Shown here: one piece after another, positions 1 through 6,905 of the stretch
How positions within the stretch are numbered: position 1 is the stretch's first letter
Layout of the letters: every line of letters begins with the position of its first letter
DNA from: DAINRZ01 sp964634885
GTDB lineage: Bacteria; Bacteroidota; Ignavibacteria; Kapaibacteriales; UBA2268
DNA length: 13,176 nucleotides
Assembly (NCBI GenBank): GCA_964634885.1
Contig: CAZWLN010000088.1
Coordinates: forward strand, 1 to 13,176
Direction: 5' to 3'
Made by a program: the position numbers and the translations under genes
Notes under the pieces: model-generated
Seen by the model: only the letters and a program-made list of their open reading frames with translations
Database searches by the model: none
Told to the model about the DNA's origin: nothing

Positions 1-80
1 TACAAATTTACAGTTTAAAAAAGCCTTTGTAAATCCCGTGAAATCGGCATTCTGAGAAAATACCAAACCCATGGTAATGA
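1..80 (-). repeat. 80-bp promoter-like repeat, copy 1 (cut by the window edge)
   Basis: This stretch aligns without gaps to 3561-3640 at a constant offset of 3560. The core at 27-78 differs at only a few positions. On the minus strand it contains TAAATTTG (3-10), matching the Bacteroidota -7 consensus TAnnTTTG, and a TTTA 19 bases upstream (30-33), in the same places as in copy 2. Copy 2 lies upstream of a minus-strand gene, so copy 1 probably drives a minus-strand gene beyond the left edge. That gene cannot be seen here. Confidence 0.6.
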
Positions 81-262
81 CTATTAGTGGAATTTCGGAG
101 CGTCTTCACGGATGTGTCTATCAGTGGAAACCGGTATGTACCCGGTACCCGGTTTTTACTTATGGATACGCAGGAGTACGGCTCCTGGTCAGGGAAGATG
201 CAAGAAACATTGTTTGCAAAGGCGATATGCCCGATAAGGAAGAGGGAAGACATGAAATATTT

Positions 263-480
263 CACGCAAAGGCGCTAAGCTCGCAAAGAAAGAGATTAAA
301 GTGTTCATGATAATCATATTAATCATATAAATCACAGTTCATACTGGGGAAGAAGATTCTCACGCAAAGGCGCTAAGCCCGATAAGAAAGAGATTAAAGT
401 GTTTACGATAATTATATAAACCACAGTTCTGACAAGTAAAGAAGATTCTCACGCAAAGGCGCTAAGCTCGCAAAGGAAGA
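263..480. repeat. Imperfect tandem array with CACGCAAAGGCGCTAAG core
   Basis: Three units begin with CACGCAAAGGCGCTAAG at 263, 361 and 450, giving spacings of 98 and 89 bases; the third is cut short near 478. The first two continue with a shared tail (AAGAAAGAGATTAAAGTG, an AT-rich stretch, CACAGTTC, then GAAGATTCT). The first carries about 14 extra bases in the AT-rich part. The CGCAAAGGCGC core reappears in opposite orientation at 4150-4372. Similar CGCAAAG/GCGCTAAG strings are common as intergenic repeats in Bacteroidota and some other phyla. No open frame through the array looks like a protein gene. Confidence 0.75.
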
Positions 481-1004
481 TATTTGAAAATTATTAATAA
501 ACGTCCCCTGGTGAAGCTTAGTAACAACCCCGCCGGGGGAGATATATTAACAGCAGGAAGAATGCCTGCGCTTTCTGATGACGGACTCTTTCTCCAAGGT
601 GGAATCCGTCTTACAGTAAGCCGATCCTGAACCGTCCGAAGGTTTCAGCTCCGCCGGAAGGCTGCCTTGCCGGGGAATGCCGGAATGTGCTGTCATCGGT
701 ATCGTAAAACCCGGCTTTCAATTAATTCCTACTCACTGCTAACAGCAAAGAACCTCATTTGCACAAAAACACACAGCGCAATTACCCGGCAGCCGTCCCC
801 GGAAGGTTTATGAATACGGCAAAAACGCATACCCTGTAACGTTTTTCGGGAAGTAAAACTACTAAGATGCAAATACTAGTTTATATTGTAACTTTTTTCA
901 ATTATTCTGTGTCATAATATTAAATTAGTTAGCTTTTTTTAGGGAAATTAATTTTAAACATGAAAAACGTATCAAATGCTGTAGATGGATAATAAGGAGT
1001 ACAT
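481..1004. other. Intergenic region without a recognisable gene
   Basis: No frame longer than about 60 codons is seen and none has a convincing start. Small inverted repeats occur, such as GACGGA at 580-585 with TCCGTC at 605-610, and AAAAACG at 821-827 with CGTTTTT at 840-846. The string AAGGTGGAATCCGTCTT at 596-612 resembles motifs at 7880 and 9114. The part after about 860 is AT-rich and should hold the promoter of the gene at 1005, but no clean consensus could be assigned. The remainder is unexplained. Confidence 0.5.
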
Positions 1005-2408
1005 ATGAAAAGAGTATTGGTTTATTTTGCACTATTCACATTTTCTCTTGTTGAAGTTACTTCAGAATATATTGTCGAGGAAAGGTTTTTCTCCGATAAC
1101 CGTAAATTCTATGCTGAGACAATCAGGTATTCTTCATCATTAAATGATATTGAAGGCCAGACAAAAGTGTACAATGCAGAGAATAAAGACCTGGTTTACA
1201 AAGTTGACAGGTTTATCGATCCATATCGTACCTACCTGGGTAATGACGGCTTTTCTATGATTACTATAAATTATTCCTTAGACAGTATAATATGTTTTCA
1301 TCGGGGGAATACAACAAAATCATTTTCAATTTCAGAACTGCTGCATTGTGATGAAATGATTGAGGACTGCGATTTGTATTATTCTAATCCGGATTTGAGA
1401 ATTGTTGAAAATATGGAATTCTATAAAACTCTTAAAAGAAATCAGAAAAAGCTACAGGGTGTAAGAGATACGACAGTCACAGGCAGAAATGTATATCTGT
1501 ACAGGCCCGATGCTGATCAGAACTTAGTTTTTGCAGATAAAATTCCAATATTTTCCTACAATGATACTTTATTCATCATTACACCTGAATTAACGGTATT
1601 AAGATTCTGCATCCGGACAGGTGAATACGATTCTGTAAATTATTATTCTATTGCAGAGTACCTGCGGTCTATCGGAGAATTCAAAAAAACTGATTATAAG
1701 CTCTACAATTATAAATATAAGCGTTTTCCTCTTTTGGCGAACGGTCAAAATCTAATAGATACTATTAATACAAAATTCAACTTTTTTTTCATCGATAATT
1801 ACCTTCTTCCCGAAGATTCCATGATGTATTACTATATTAGTTTCCGTGGACTGGCAGGCCGCAATCGCAGGTTTGAGGTGGCAGAACTGGAGTGTGATTC
1901 CGTATTAAAAAGGGAAGAAGTAATTAAGTTCATTGAAAGCTTGCGATTTGAGGAACTCGCTATGCCGCCGGTTGTTGACAAATGGCTCTTTTCGCAGTCT
2001 TTCTATTTTCGGAACAAAGACAGCGCTATTGCTAAAGCCGAAAAACTGACAGCGGATTCCTTGGAGAGAATCGTATATAAACGAAACCTGGCAGCCGATT
2101 CAATTGCAGGTATTTACATACCGACTGACCTTAACGACTGTAACAGGCAGCTTGATTTGATATTACCTCCAAAGACATTAAAGGAAATCGATGAGATGAA
2201 ATCAGCTTCAGATATGATTGAGTTTCACTTTGGCCTTGGAATGTGGATGAGAAATAATTGGGGATTGTGGATCGGATCGAGACTATCAGAATACTTTACC
2301 AAAATGGACATATGCCATCCTGACAGTATGAGTGGTGTCATCCTCGAATCATACTGGCACTACCGCCATAAAATTACTTTCATCATCGATAAGGATAGTA
2401 AACCCTGA
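1005..2408 (+). CDS. Secreted protein with C-terminal DUF6794-type domain
   Basis: The 467-residue product starts with a short positive and hydrophobic segment (MKRVLVYFALFTFSLVEVTS) that looks like a signal peptide, so it is probably exported. AGGAG at 995-999, five bases before the ATG, supports this start. Residues about 375-460 read as the uncharacterised DUF6794 domain known from Bacteroidota. The signature is a stretch like GLGMWMRNNWGLWIGSRL followed by YF, HPDSMSG and ILESYWHYRHK. The preceding 350 residues are rich in Tyr, Asp and Ser and contain many short beta-like stretches; I do not recognise a family there. The gene stands alone and converges on the gene at 2576-3421. Function is unknown. 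The domain call rests on pattern memory and could be off in its number, but the C-terminal motif is distinctive. Confidence 0.8.
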   Translation: MKRVLVYFALFTFSLVEVTSEYIVEERFFSDNRKFYAETIRYSSSLNDIEGQTKVYNAENKDLVYKVDRFIDPYRTYLGNDGFSMITINYSLDSIICFHRGNTTKSFSISELLHCDEMIEDCDLYYSNPDLRIVENMEFYKTLKRNQKKLQGVRDTTVTGRNVYLYRPDADQNLVFADKIPIFSYNDTLFIITPELTVLRFCIRTGEYDSVNYYSIAEYLRSIGEFKKTDYKLYNYKYKRFPLLANGQNLIDTINTKFNFFFIDNYLLPEDSMMYYYISFRGLAGRNRRFEVAELECDSVLKREEVIKFIESLRFEELAMPPVVDKWLFSQSFYFRNKDSAIAKAEKLTADSLERIVYKRNLAADSIAGIYIPTDLNDCNRQLDLILPPKTLKEIDEMKSASDMIEFHFGLGMWMRNNWGLWIGSRLSEYFTKMDICHPDSMSGVILESYWHYRHKITFIIDKDSKP

Positions 2409-2494
2409 CGTGGTGGGCCGTATAAAATAATACAAAAAAGCCGAAAACCTCCCTAATGCCTCAATTCTTAGTAAGGTTGATTGGGTGCCGCAAG

Positions 2495-2531
2495 AAAAAA
2501 AAGCGCCCCGGAGAACCGGAGCGCCTTTTTT
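2495..2531. terminator. Bidirectional intrinsic terminator
   Basis: GCGCCCCGG (2503-2511) pairs with CCGGAGCGC (2516-2524) around an AGAA loop; one pair is a G-T type. The stem is flanked by eight A residues on the left and six T residues on the right. Each convergent gene, 1005-2408 and 2576-3421, therefore has a GC-rich hairpin followed by a U tract. Confidence 0.9.
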
Positions 2532-2575
2532 CTTCAGTGTTGTATGTATTGAAGCTTATTGTTTTTTGTTCAATA

Positions 2576-3421
2576 TTACGGATTTGTTGTTAATGTGAAG
2601 CTGCTGGGATCAGGTGTACCTGTGTAGTAAATGTTAGCAGCATCTTTGAATGTCAGATAGTCAACTTCAACATAGACCGGGAAAGTATAGAAACCTTCGA
2701 TTGCGTCGGGGGAAGCCCAAACTGTGCCGGGTGTAAGTGTGAATACGCCTTCGCCTGCACAAGCGTTGCTGCCGTTACCATCGCATTTTAACCAGAAATT
2801 CTTGATTGCTGCATTGTTTTTCCACAGAGGAGTAGTTGCGGGTGTAACGCCATGGCCTTCACCGTAACGGTCGCCGATCTGGGGGTTGTTTGTGTTGGCA
2901 ATGAACTGGCCCATTGTACCGCTGAGAACAAAGTGCTCGCTGTTGAATGTCTGTGCATTAATATTAATTGCGGAGTGGCCATTTGCTTCATATTTCCAGG
3001 TGCTGCCTGTGATGAATACGTTGTTTGTGGCTTCGTCTGTTGTACCTTCATAGTTTGCATAGGCAACGGAACCGTCGCTGCCTGTCGAGCCGAATTTTGC
3101 GGTAGCTTCGAAGGGCCAGCCGTTGCCGCCTTTAACTTTGAACTGCATATTGTAGGCTGAGCCAAGGTCTTTGGCACCGTCGGGGTTCAACCAGCCAAGG
3201 TAAATGTTGCCGGTAACATTGTTGATGTCGATCTCGCAAATAACGAATACTTTATATTCGCCTGTTGCATAGTCGAATGAATAGTCATTAGTTTCTGTGT
3301 AACCGTTGGTTACGTTGTTGTCGGCGTTCCAGGGGCCGGTTGACTCGGCAGCGGGTTCTGCTGCGAAAACAAATGATGCGGAAAGAATGAGAGCTGCAAA
3401 AAGTGCAAAAAACTTCTTCAT
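2576..3421 (-). CDS. Secreted protein of unknown function, probably well expressed
   Basis: Residues 1-22 of the chosen start (MKKFFALFAALILSASFVFA and on) form a classic Sec signal peptide ending near FAAEPA. The open frame extends 28 codons further upstream to 3505. The start at 3421 is preferred because GGAG at 3429-3432 sits seven bases upstream and the signal peptide follows at once. The mature part, about 260 residues, is rich in Gly, Asn, Thr and aromatic residues and low in charge, as in beta-rich surface or extracellular proteins. The C-terminal stretch (GFYTFPVYVEVDYLTF) vaguely recalls the last strands of DUF4402-like secreted domains, but I do not claim that family. A consensus promoter, a good ribosome site and a strong terminator suggest a single-gene unit with high expression. 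Function is unknown. Confidence 0.8.
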   Translation of the reverse strand: MKKFFALFAALILSASFVFAAEPAAESTGPWNADNNVTNGYTETNDYSFDYATGEYKVFVICEIDINNVTGNIYLGWLNPDGAKDLGSAYNMQFKVKGGNGWPFEATAKFGSTGSDGSVAYANYEGTTDEATNNVFITGSTWKYEANGHSAININAQTFNSEHFVLSGTMGQFIANTNNPQIGDRYGEGHGVTPATTPLWKNNAAIKNFWLKCDGNGSNACAGEGVFTLTPGTVWASPDAIEGFYTFPVYVEVDYLTFKDAANIYYTGTPDPSSFTLTTNP

Positions 3422-3560
3422 AGAATTACTCCAGTAATTTGTTTTTAAAACTATATGTAGTGGATTATTTTTCATTTCTTCTTTTTTCAATCCTGTATTT
3501 TTCAATTTCTTTTCTTTTTAAACAATTTCACTTTCGAAACAATTTGTTTTAAAAGCACGG

Positions 3561-3640
3561 TACAAAATTACAACAAAAAAAAGGCCTTGTAAATCCCGTG
3601 AAATCGGCATTCTGACAAAATACCAAGCCCATGGTATTGC
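3561..3640 (-). repeat. 80-bp promoter-like repeat, copy 2
   Basis: This is the second copy of the sequence at 1-80. It includes the promoter boxes plus about 45 conserved bases upstream of them. Within the upstream part, ATACCA (3620-3625) and TGGTAT (3632-3637) form a perfect 6-bp inverted repeat with a 6-base gap, a possible regulator site at about -64 to -81 from the predicted start. Similarity resumes after a gap: CGGAGCG follows in both copies, but copy 2 has about 15 extra bases there. Confidence 0.65.
3563..3593 (-). promoter_or_regulatory. Bacteroidota-type promoter for the gene at 2576-3421
   Basis: Read on the minus strand, TTTA (3590-3593) is followed by 19 bases and then TAATTTTG (3563-3570). 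This fits the Bacteroidota sigma consensus TTTG-N19-TAnnTTTG except for one base in the -33 box. It predicts an RNA start near 3556 and a leader of about 135 bases. The same arrangement occurs at 3-33. Confidence 0.6.
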
Positions 3641-3656
3641 TTATAGGTGAAATTCT

Positions 3657-3674
3657 CTCCGTGAAATCACGGAG
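3657..3674. repeat. Perfect 7-bp hairpin
   Basis: CTCCGTG and CACGGAG flank an AAAT loop. It lies just upstream of the conserved promoter element and is missing from the otherwise similar copy at the left edge, where only CGGAG (96-100) remains. No T tract follows, so it is not a terminator. Confidence 0.5.
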
Positions 3675-3870
3675 CGGCTATCCGTAAAAATTGGTATTGA
3701 AAAACTGCATTAATAAACCGGCAATTATGTGCTCTAAGCAGTGCTATTCAGTTCTTTCGCTGTTCAGTAGTGCAAAACATTTATAATAAATATAATGATA
3801 GGTATAAATTCGTATAATCTATTTGTTTAGTAGAGTAGCAAGGCATGGCGGCACCTTCCGGCTTTCTTTG
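3675..3870. other. Intergenic sequence, nothing recognised
   Basis: This AT-rich stretch lies between the hairpin and the first AACTTGA repeat block. I see no open frame of note and no tRNA-like fold. The minus-strand frame that crosses it (3819-4028) is made of repeat sequence in its upstream half and has low-complexity translation. Confidence 0.4.
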
Positions 3871-4055
3871 AACTTGACGAACTTTATAAACTTTATAAAC
3901 TTGACCACCCCATCCCGGCCTTCCCCAGGGGGAAGGGGTAAGAAGAACCCGCTTTTCCTTCTTTCTTTACAAACTTGATGAATTTTATAAACTTGAAAAC
4001 TAACAAACCCCATCCCGGCCTTCACCAAGGGGAATTATTCCCCAAAGGGGAAGGA
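3871..4055. repeat. Two AACTTGATGAACTTTATAAACTTG / CCCCATCCCGGCC repeat blocks
   Basis: Block one (3871-3937) and block two (3971-4055) each have a run of AACTT(G/T)A(T/C)-type units followed by CCCCATCCCGGCCTTC and a G-rich palindrome. Block one has CCTTCCCCAGGGGGAAGG. Block two has a longer variant with GGGGAATTATTCCCC inside. The same combination occurs at 9234-9290, and the AACTTGAT part alone occurs at 4408-4440. Such strings are common intergenic repeats in Bacteroidota. Reverse-frame translations (KFIKFIKF, LPPGEGRDG) are artefacts of the repeat. Confidence 0.75.
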
Positions 4056-4082
4056 GAAAGAAGCGCCGGCATTTTCTTCTTA

Positions 4083-4400
4083 CTATTAATATGGCGCCCC
4101 TCTGGGGCTATTTCAACCGAATGAGAATACTTATTTTTATTTACTCTCTTTCTTTGCGAGCTTTGCGCCTTTGCGAGAGACATTTCTTGTGTTTCCCTCT
4201 ATCTTAGCGCCTTTGCGAGCTTTGCGCCTATTAACATGGCGCCCCTCTGGGGCTATTTCAACCGAATGAGAATACTTATTTTTATTTACTCTCTTTCTTT
4301 GCGAGCTTTGCGCCTTTGCGAGAGACATTTCTTGTTTTTCCCTCTATCTTAGCGCCTTTGCGAGCTTTGCGCCTATTATCATGGCGCCCCTACGAGGCTT
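4083..4400. repeat. 145-bp tandem duplication with partial third copy
   Basis: Copy A (4083-4227) and copy B (4228-4372) differ at only two or so positions (TAATATGG against TAACATGG, and CTTGTGTTTC against CTTGTTTTTC). A third copy starts at 4373 and diverges after GGCGCCCCT. Each unit holds the palindrome-like ATGGCGCCCCTCTGGGGCT, then TATTTCAACCGAATGAGAA, then two GCGAGCTTTGCGCC cores. These cores are the reverse complement of the array type at 263-480. Near identity implies a recent duplication or ongoing unequal exchange. No gene is inferred from the minus-strand frame that crosses it. Confidence 0.9.
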
Positions 4401-4407
4401 TTCTTCT

Positions 4408-4440
4408 AACTTGATGAACTTTACAAACTTGATAAACTTG
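4408..4440. repeat. AACTTGATGAACTTTACAAACTTG repeat fragment
   Basis: This is a further block of AACTTGAT / AACTTTAC / AACTTGAT / AACTTG units, without the CCCCATCCC part found in the neighbouring blocks. It ends about 50 bases before the stop codon of the DUF3078 gene. Confidence 0.6.
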
Positions 4441-4492
4441 ATTACCTTGCATTCATGTAGCTGTAAACATATATGCACTTCAGTACCGACAA

Positions 4493-5341
4493 TCAGAACA
4501 GGTTGAAAGCAACGCCGACCTGCAGCGCTTCCTTTGTCTGAAGTTTAATGGACTGGCTCTTTTCATAAACCAGGATATAGTTGAAATTCACGTTAAGCCA
4601 GGAGTTGATCTTCGCCGTAATCTGGTTGTCCCACCTGACGTCCCAGACGTCGAGATGGTCAAAACGGGTAAACAGCCTCAGCTTGGAAGTGTACAGTATG
4701 TTCTCGGCAAGCGGCAGATTCAGGTCGGTTACCGACTCGACACCGGTTTCAAGTTTGAACGCTTCCACTTTGTCTGTTGTGGCGGGGTCATCGCTGTATT
4801 GCCTCAGTTTATTCGTAAATGTCTCCTGGATGGCAATGCCGAGCCTGGTTTTTACAATTTTGTCCTTATCGAACGTAAAACCAAGGCTCTGGGTGACATA
4901 GCCCGGATCGAAGAAGTCGGCAATCTTTTCTTTCGTAGTGTCAGATGTGTATTTGTAGCCTGACGTAATCGCTGTCCTGACGGTATTGCTAAAGAACGGA
5001 TCGACAGCCCAGCCAAATTTAAGTGAGTATATTGTTTCGAGGTAGAACTCGTTGTCATTGGTCTTGAAGTCAGCGTTGCCGATCTTTGTACGGCCATAGG
5101 TCAGCTTGAGATAATTTTTTAAGCCCCAGGTCTTTGTATAATAATTCAGGCCGAATATCCCAAAAACCGAGTAGGTAATTGAATTGTCTCCACCCTGAGT
5201 CCAGTTGCCGAATGCTATCTGGCTAATGTTTAAACCGGCAACCCCCTTGGGTATCCATGTATTTACAAGGGTGTCGGGCTGCTCCTGCGAATAGGCAGAA
5301 CAGCATATAAATAAAAAAAGAATAAAAATTCTTATTTTCAT
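4493..5341 (-). CDS. DUF3078 family protein, outer-membrane type
   Basis: The 282-residue product has an 18-residue signal peptide (MKIRIFILFLFICCSAYS, cut before QEQP). The mature start, with W, PKG, AGLNISQIAFGNWTQGGDNS, is the hallmark of DUF3078, a Bacteroidota family of unknown function. The rest alternates aromatic and polar residues in strands (NYYTKTWGLKNYLKLTYG, YILVYEKS) and ends in Phe (GVAFNLF), as in outer-membrane beta barrels. That membrane location is inferred. The ATG at 5341 is preceded by AGGGG (5348-5352), eight to nine bases upstream, so the start is sound. It is transcribed divergently from hydG, with only about 130 bases between them; nothing in the sequence links the two functions. 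Confidence 0.88.
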   Translation of the reverse strand: MKIRIFILFLFICCSAYSQEQPDTLVNTWIPKGVAGLNISQIAFGNWTQGGDNSITYSVFGIFGLNYYTKTWGLKNYLKLTYGRTKIGNADFKTNDNEFYLETIYSLKFGWAVDPFFSNTVRTAITSGYKYTSDTTKEKIADFFDPGYVTQSLGFTFDKDKIVKTRLGIAIQETFTNKLRQYSDDPATTDKVEAFKLETGVESVTDLNLPLAENILYTSKLRLFTRFDHLDVWDVRWDNQITAKINSWLNVNFNYILVYEKSQSIKLQTKEALQVGVAFNLF

Positions 5342-5412
5342 AATAAACCCCTAATAAATTGATAATATTAAACGTCATTGAACTCGAAATGACAATATAA
5401 GAGAAAAAAGTA

Positions 5413-5420
5413 TATTTTTG
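5413..5420 (+). promoter_or_regulatory. Possible -7 box for hydG
   Basis: TATTTTTG matches TAnnTTTG and lies about 50 bases before the hydG start in the divergent intergenic region. No TTTG-like -33 box is visible at the proper distance, so this is only a candidate. Confidence 0.3.
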
Positions 5421-5453
5421 TTGTAAATTTACGATAATAAAAGAAAATTAGTT

Positions 5454-5457
5454 GAGG
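5454..5457 (+). promoter_or_regulatory. Ribosome binding site bearing on the hydG start
   Basis: GAGG lies 11 bases before the TTG at 5469 and 29 bases before the ATG at 5487. It is the only purine-rich site in this leader. It therefore argues for the TTG start, although Bacteroidota often initiate without such a site. Confidence 0.4.
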
Positions 5458-5468
5458 ATTTTAACATT

Positions 5469-6887
5469 TTGATAAATGGTGTACAAATGACTGACAGTAA
5501 GATAATCGACGGCGTAAAATTGGATTCAGTATTGGCAGCAACCAGCAAAGCCGACAAAAAGAGGATTGAAGAGATTCTTGACAGGGCTCTGGAACTGAAG
5601 GGACTGACACTCGAGGAAGCAGCCGTATTATTAAACCTGGAAGATGAAGACGACATGCAGAAACTTTTCCACACTGCTTTCCGCATTAAGGAAGAGATTT
5701 ACGGTAACAGGCTCGTACTGTTTGCCCCTCTTTATATTTCCAATTATTGTTCCAATAACTGCCTCTACTGCGGATTCCGCGTGGACAACACAGACCTTCC
5801 GCGCAATGTCCTGTCCCTGGACGAAATCAAGGAGGAAGCGCTTGCCATTCTCGAACAGGGTCACAAAAGAACTCTGATGCTCATGGGTGAACATCACAAG
5901 AATTGTACTTTTGACTACTTCGTCAAAGCCATCGACACGGTTTACAGCGTCAAGGACTCGAAAGGCAGCAGCATAAGACGAATTAACATCGAGATTGCAC
6001 CTTTGACCGACGATGAATTCCAGGTATTGAAGAATGTAAAGATCGGTACTTATACTGTGTTCCAGGAAACTTACCACGAACCGACATACAAAACAATGCA
6101 CCCCACAGGACGAAAGGCAGATTACAAATGGCGAATTGAAACCATGGACAGAGCCCTTCAGAATGGTATGCACGACGTCGGAATCGGCGCCTTGTTCGGA
6201 TTGTATGATTATAAATATGAAGTTCTCGGCCTGATGCAGCACGCCGAACACCTCGACAAAGAATACGGCGTTGGACCTCATACCATCTCCATCCCGAGAA
6301 TCAGGCCTGCAAGCCATGCACCCATTTCCACTCATATTCCATACCCGGTTGACGACAGGAGCTTCAAGAAATTAGTTGCCGTCATCAGATGCTGCGTACC
6401 CTACACTGGAATGATACTTTCAACCCGCGAGAAAGCAGACCTGCGCGACGAACTCTTCAACCTGGGCGTATCGCAGATCAGCGCAGGCTCCAGGACTAAC
6501 ATCGGCGGTTACAAACAGGCCTTGATAGGCGACGACAACCCCGGACAGTTTGACCTTAACGACTGCCGTACTTCCGGCGAAGTAATCCAGGACGTAATCA
6601 GGAAAGGTTTCGTACCTTCCTTCTGCACCGGCTGTTACAGGCTCGGAAGGGTCGGAAGCGACTTCATGGACCTGGCAAAACCCGGCCTCATCAAACTGAA
6701 CTGCCTGCCGAACGCGCTGACAACACTTAAGGAATACCTCGTGGACTACGCTGACGAGGAAACAAAGAAACTCGGCGAAGAACTCATCGAGAAAGAACTC
6801 AATGAGATTCCTGCAGAATCGCGCAGAGAGAAAACTGTCGAATACCTGAAAAAAATAGAAGCCGGAGAAAGAGACTTGTATTTCTAA
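5469..6887 (+). CDS. hydG: [FeFe]-hydrogenase maturase HydG (radical SAM tyrosine lyase)
   Basis: HydG splits tyrosine into p-cresol, CO and cyanide and builds the iron-CO-cyanide unit for the H cluster, in the cytoplasm, together with HydE and HydF. The 472-residue frame has the radical-SAM motif CX3CX2C (C94, C98, C101, within YISNYCSNNCLYCGF). It has GHKRTLMLMGEHH where one HydG branch has ALEAGEDP. VGPHTISIPR includes His271, the family's expected ligand of the labile iron. The C-terminal CX2CX22C (C386, C389, C412) holds the second cluster and separates HydG from ThiH. All expected ligands are present and the length is normal. The start is either TTG 5469, favoured by GAGG at 5454, or ATG 5487. 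The DUF1573 gene follows after 18 bases, probably in one operon. No hydrogenase, hydE or hydF is visible in the window. Confidence 0.95.
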   Translation: MINGVQMTDSKIIDGVKLDSVLAATSKADKKRIEEILDRALELKGLTLEEAAVLLNLEDEDDMQKLFHTAFRIKEEIYGNRLVLFAPLYISNYCSNNCLYCGFRVDNTDLPRNVLSLDEIKEEALAILEQGHKRTLMLMGEHHKNCTFDYFVKAIDTVYSVKDSKGSSIRRINIEIAPLTDDEFQVLKNVKIGTYTVFQETYHEPTYKTMHPTGRKADYKWRIETMDRALQNGMHDVGIGALFGLYDYKYEVLGLMQHAEHLDKEYGVGPHTISIPRIRPASHAPISTHIPYPVDDRSFKKLVAVIRCCVPYTGMILSTREKADLRDELFNLGVSQISAGSRTNIGGYKQALIGDDNPGQFDLNDCRTSGEVIQDVIRKGFVPSFCTGCYRLGRVGSDFMDLAKPGLIKLNCLPNALTTLKEYLVDYADEETKKLGEELIEKELNEIPAESRREKTVEYLKKIEAGERDLYF

Positions 6888-6905
6888 CATAAAAAGAAAC
6901 ACTAT

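Noticed and set aside
128..157. AAACCGG/CCGGTTT stem followed by T residues, a possible terminator
   Set aside because: The loop is long with competing pairings, the T run is only part of the stem, and no gene ends nearby on the plus strand.
8..265. Minus-strand frame with a hydrophobic, signal-like start
   Set aside because: Its C-terminal third is made of the promoter-like repeat 1-80 and its N-terminus runs into the tandem array at 263. There is no ribosome site.
71..310. Two overlapping plus-strand frames of 63 and 79 codons
   Set aside because: Both end inside the CGCAAAGGCGC array, which gives the artefactual QRR/QRKR endings. They overlap each other in different registers and lack ribosome sites.
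263..480. Possible CRISPR array
   Set aside because: Repeat spacings are 98 and 89 bases, the supposed spacers are related to each other, and no cas genes are present.
2852..3160. Plus-strand 102-codon Cys-rich frame
   Set aside because: It is antisense to the secreted protein gene at 2576-3421, which has promoter, ribosome site, signal peptide and terminator.
3819..4028. Minus-strand frame with KFIKFIKF and LPPGEGRDG strings
   Set aside because: It is a direct translation of the AACTTGAT and CCCCATCCC repeats.
4137..4328. Minus-strand 63-codon frame rich in Arg and Lys
   Set aside because: It is a translation of the 145-bp tandem repeat (RKARKGAK); such products come from the repeat and not from a gene.
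5631..6335. Long minus-strand frame of 234 codons inside hydG
   Set aside because: It is antisense to a fully motif-supported hydG and has no recognisable domains; it is a shadow of the codon bias.
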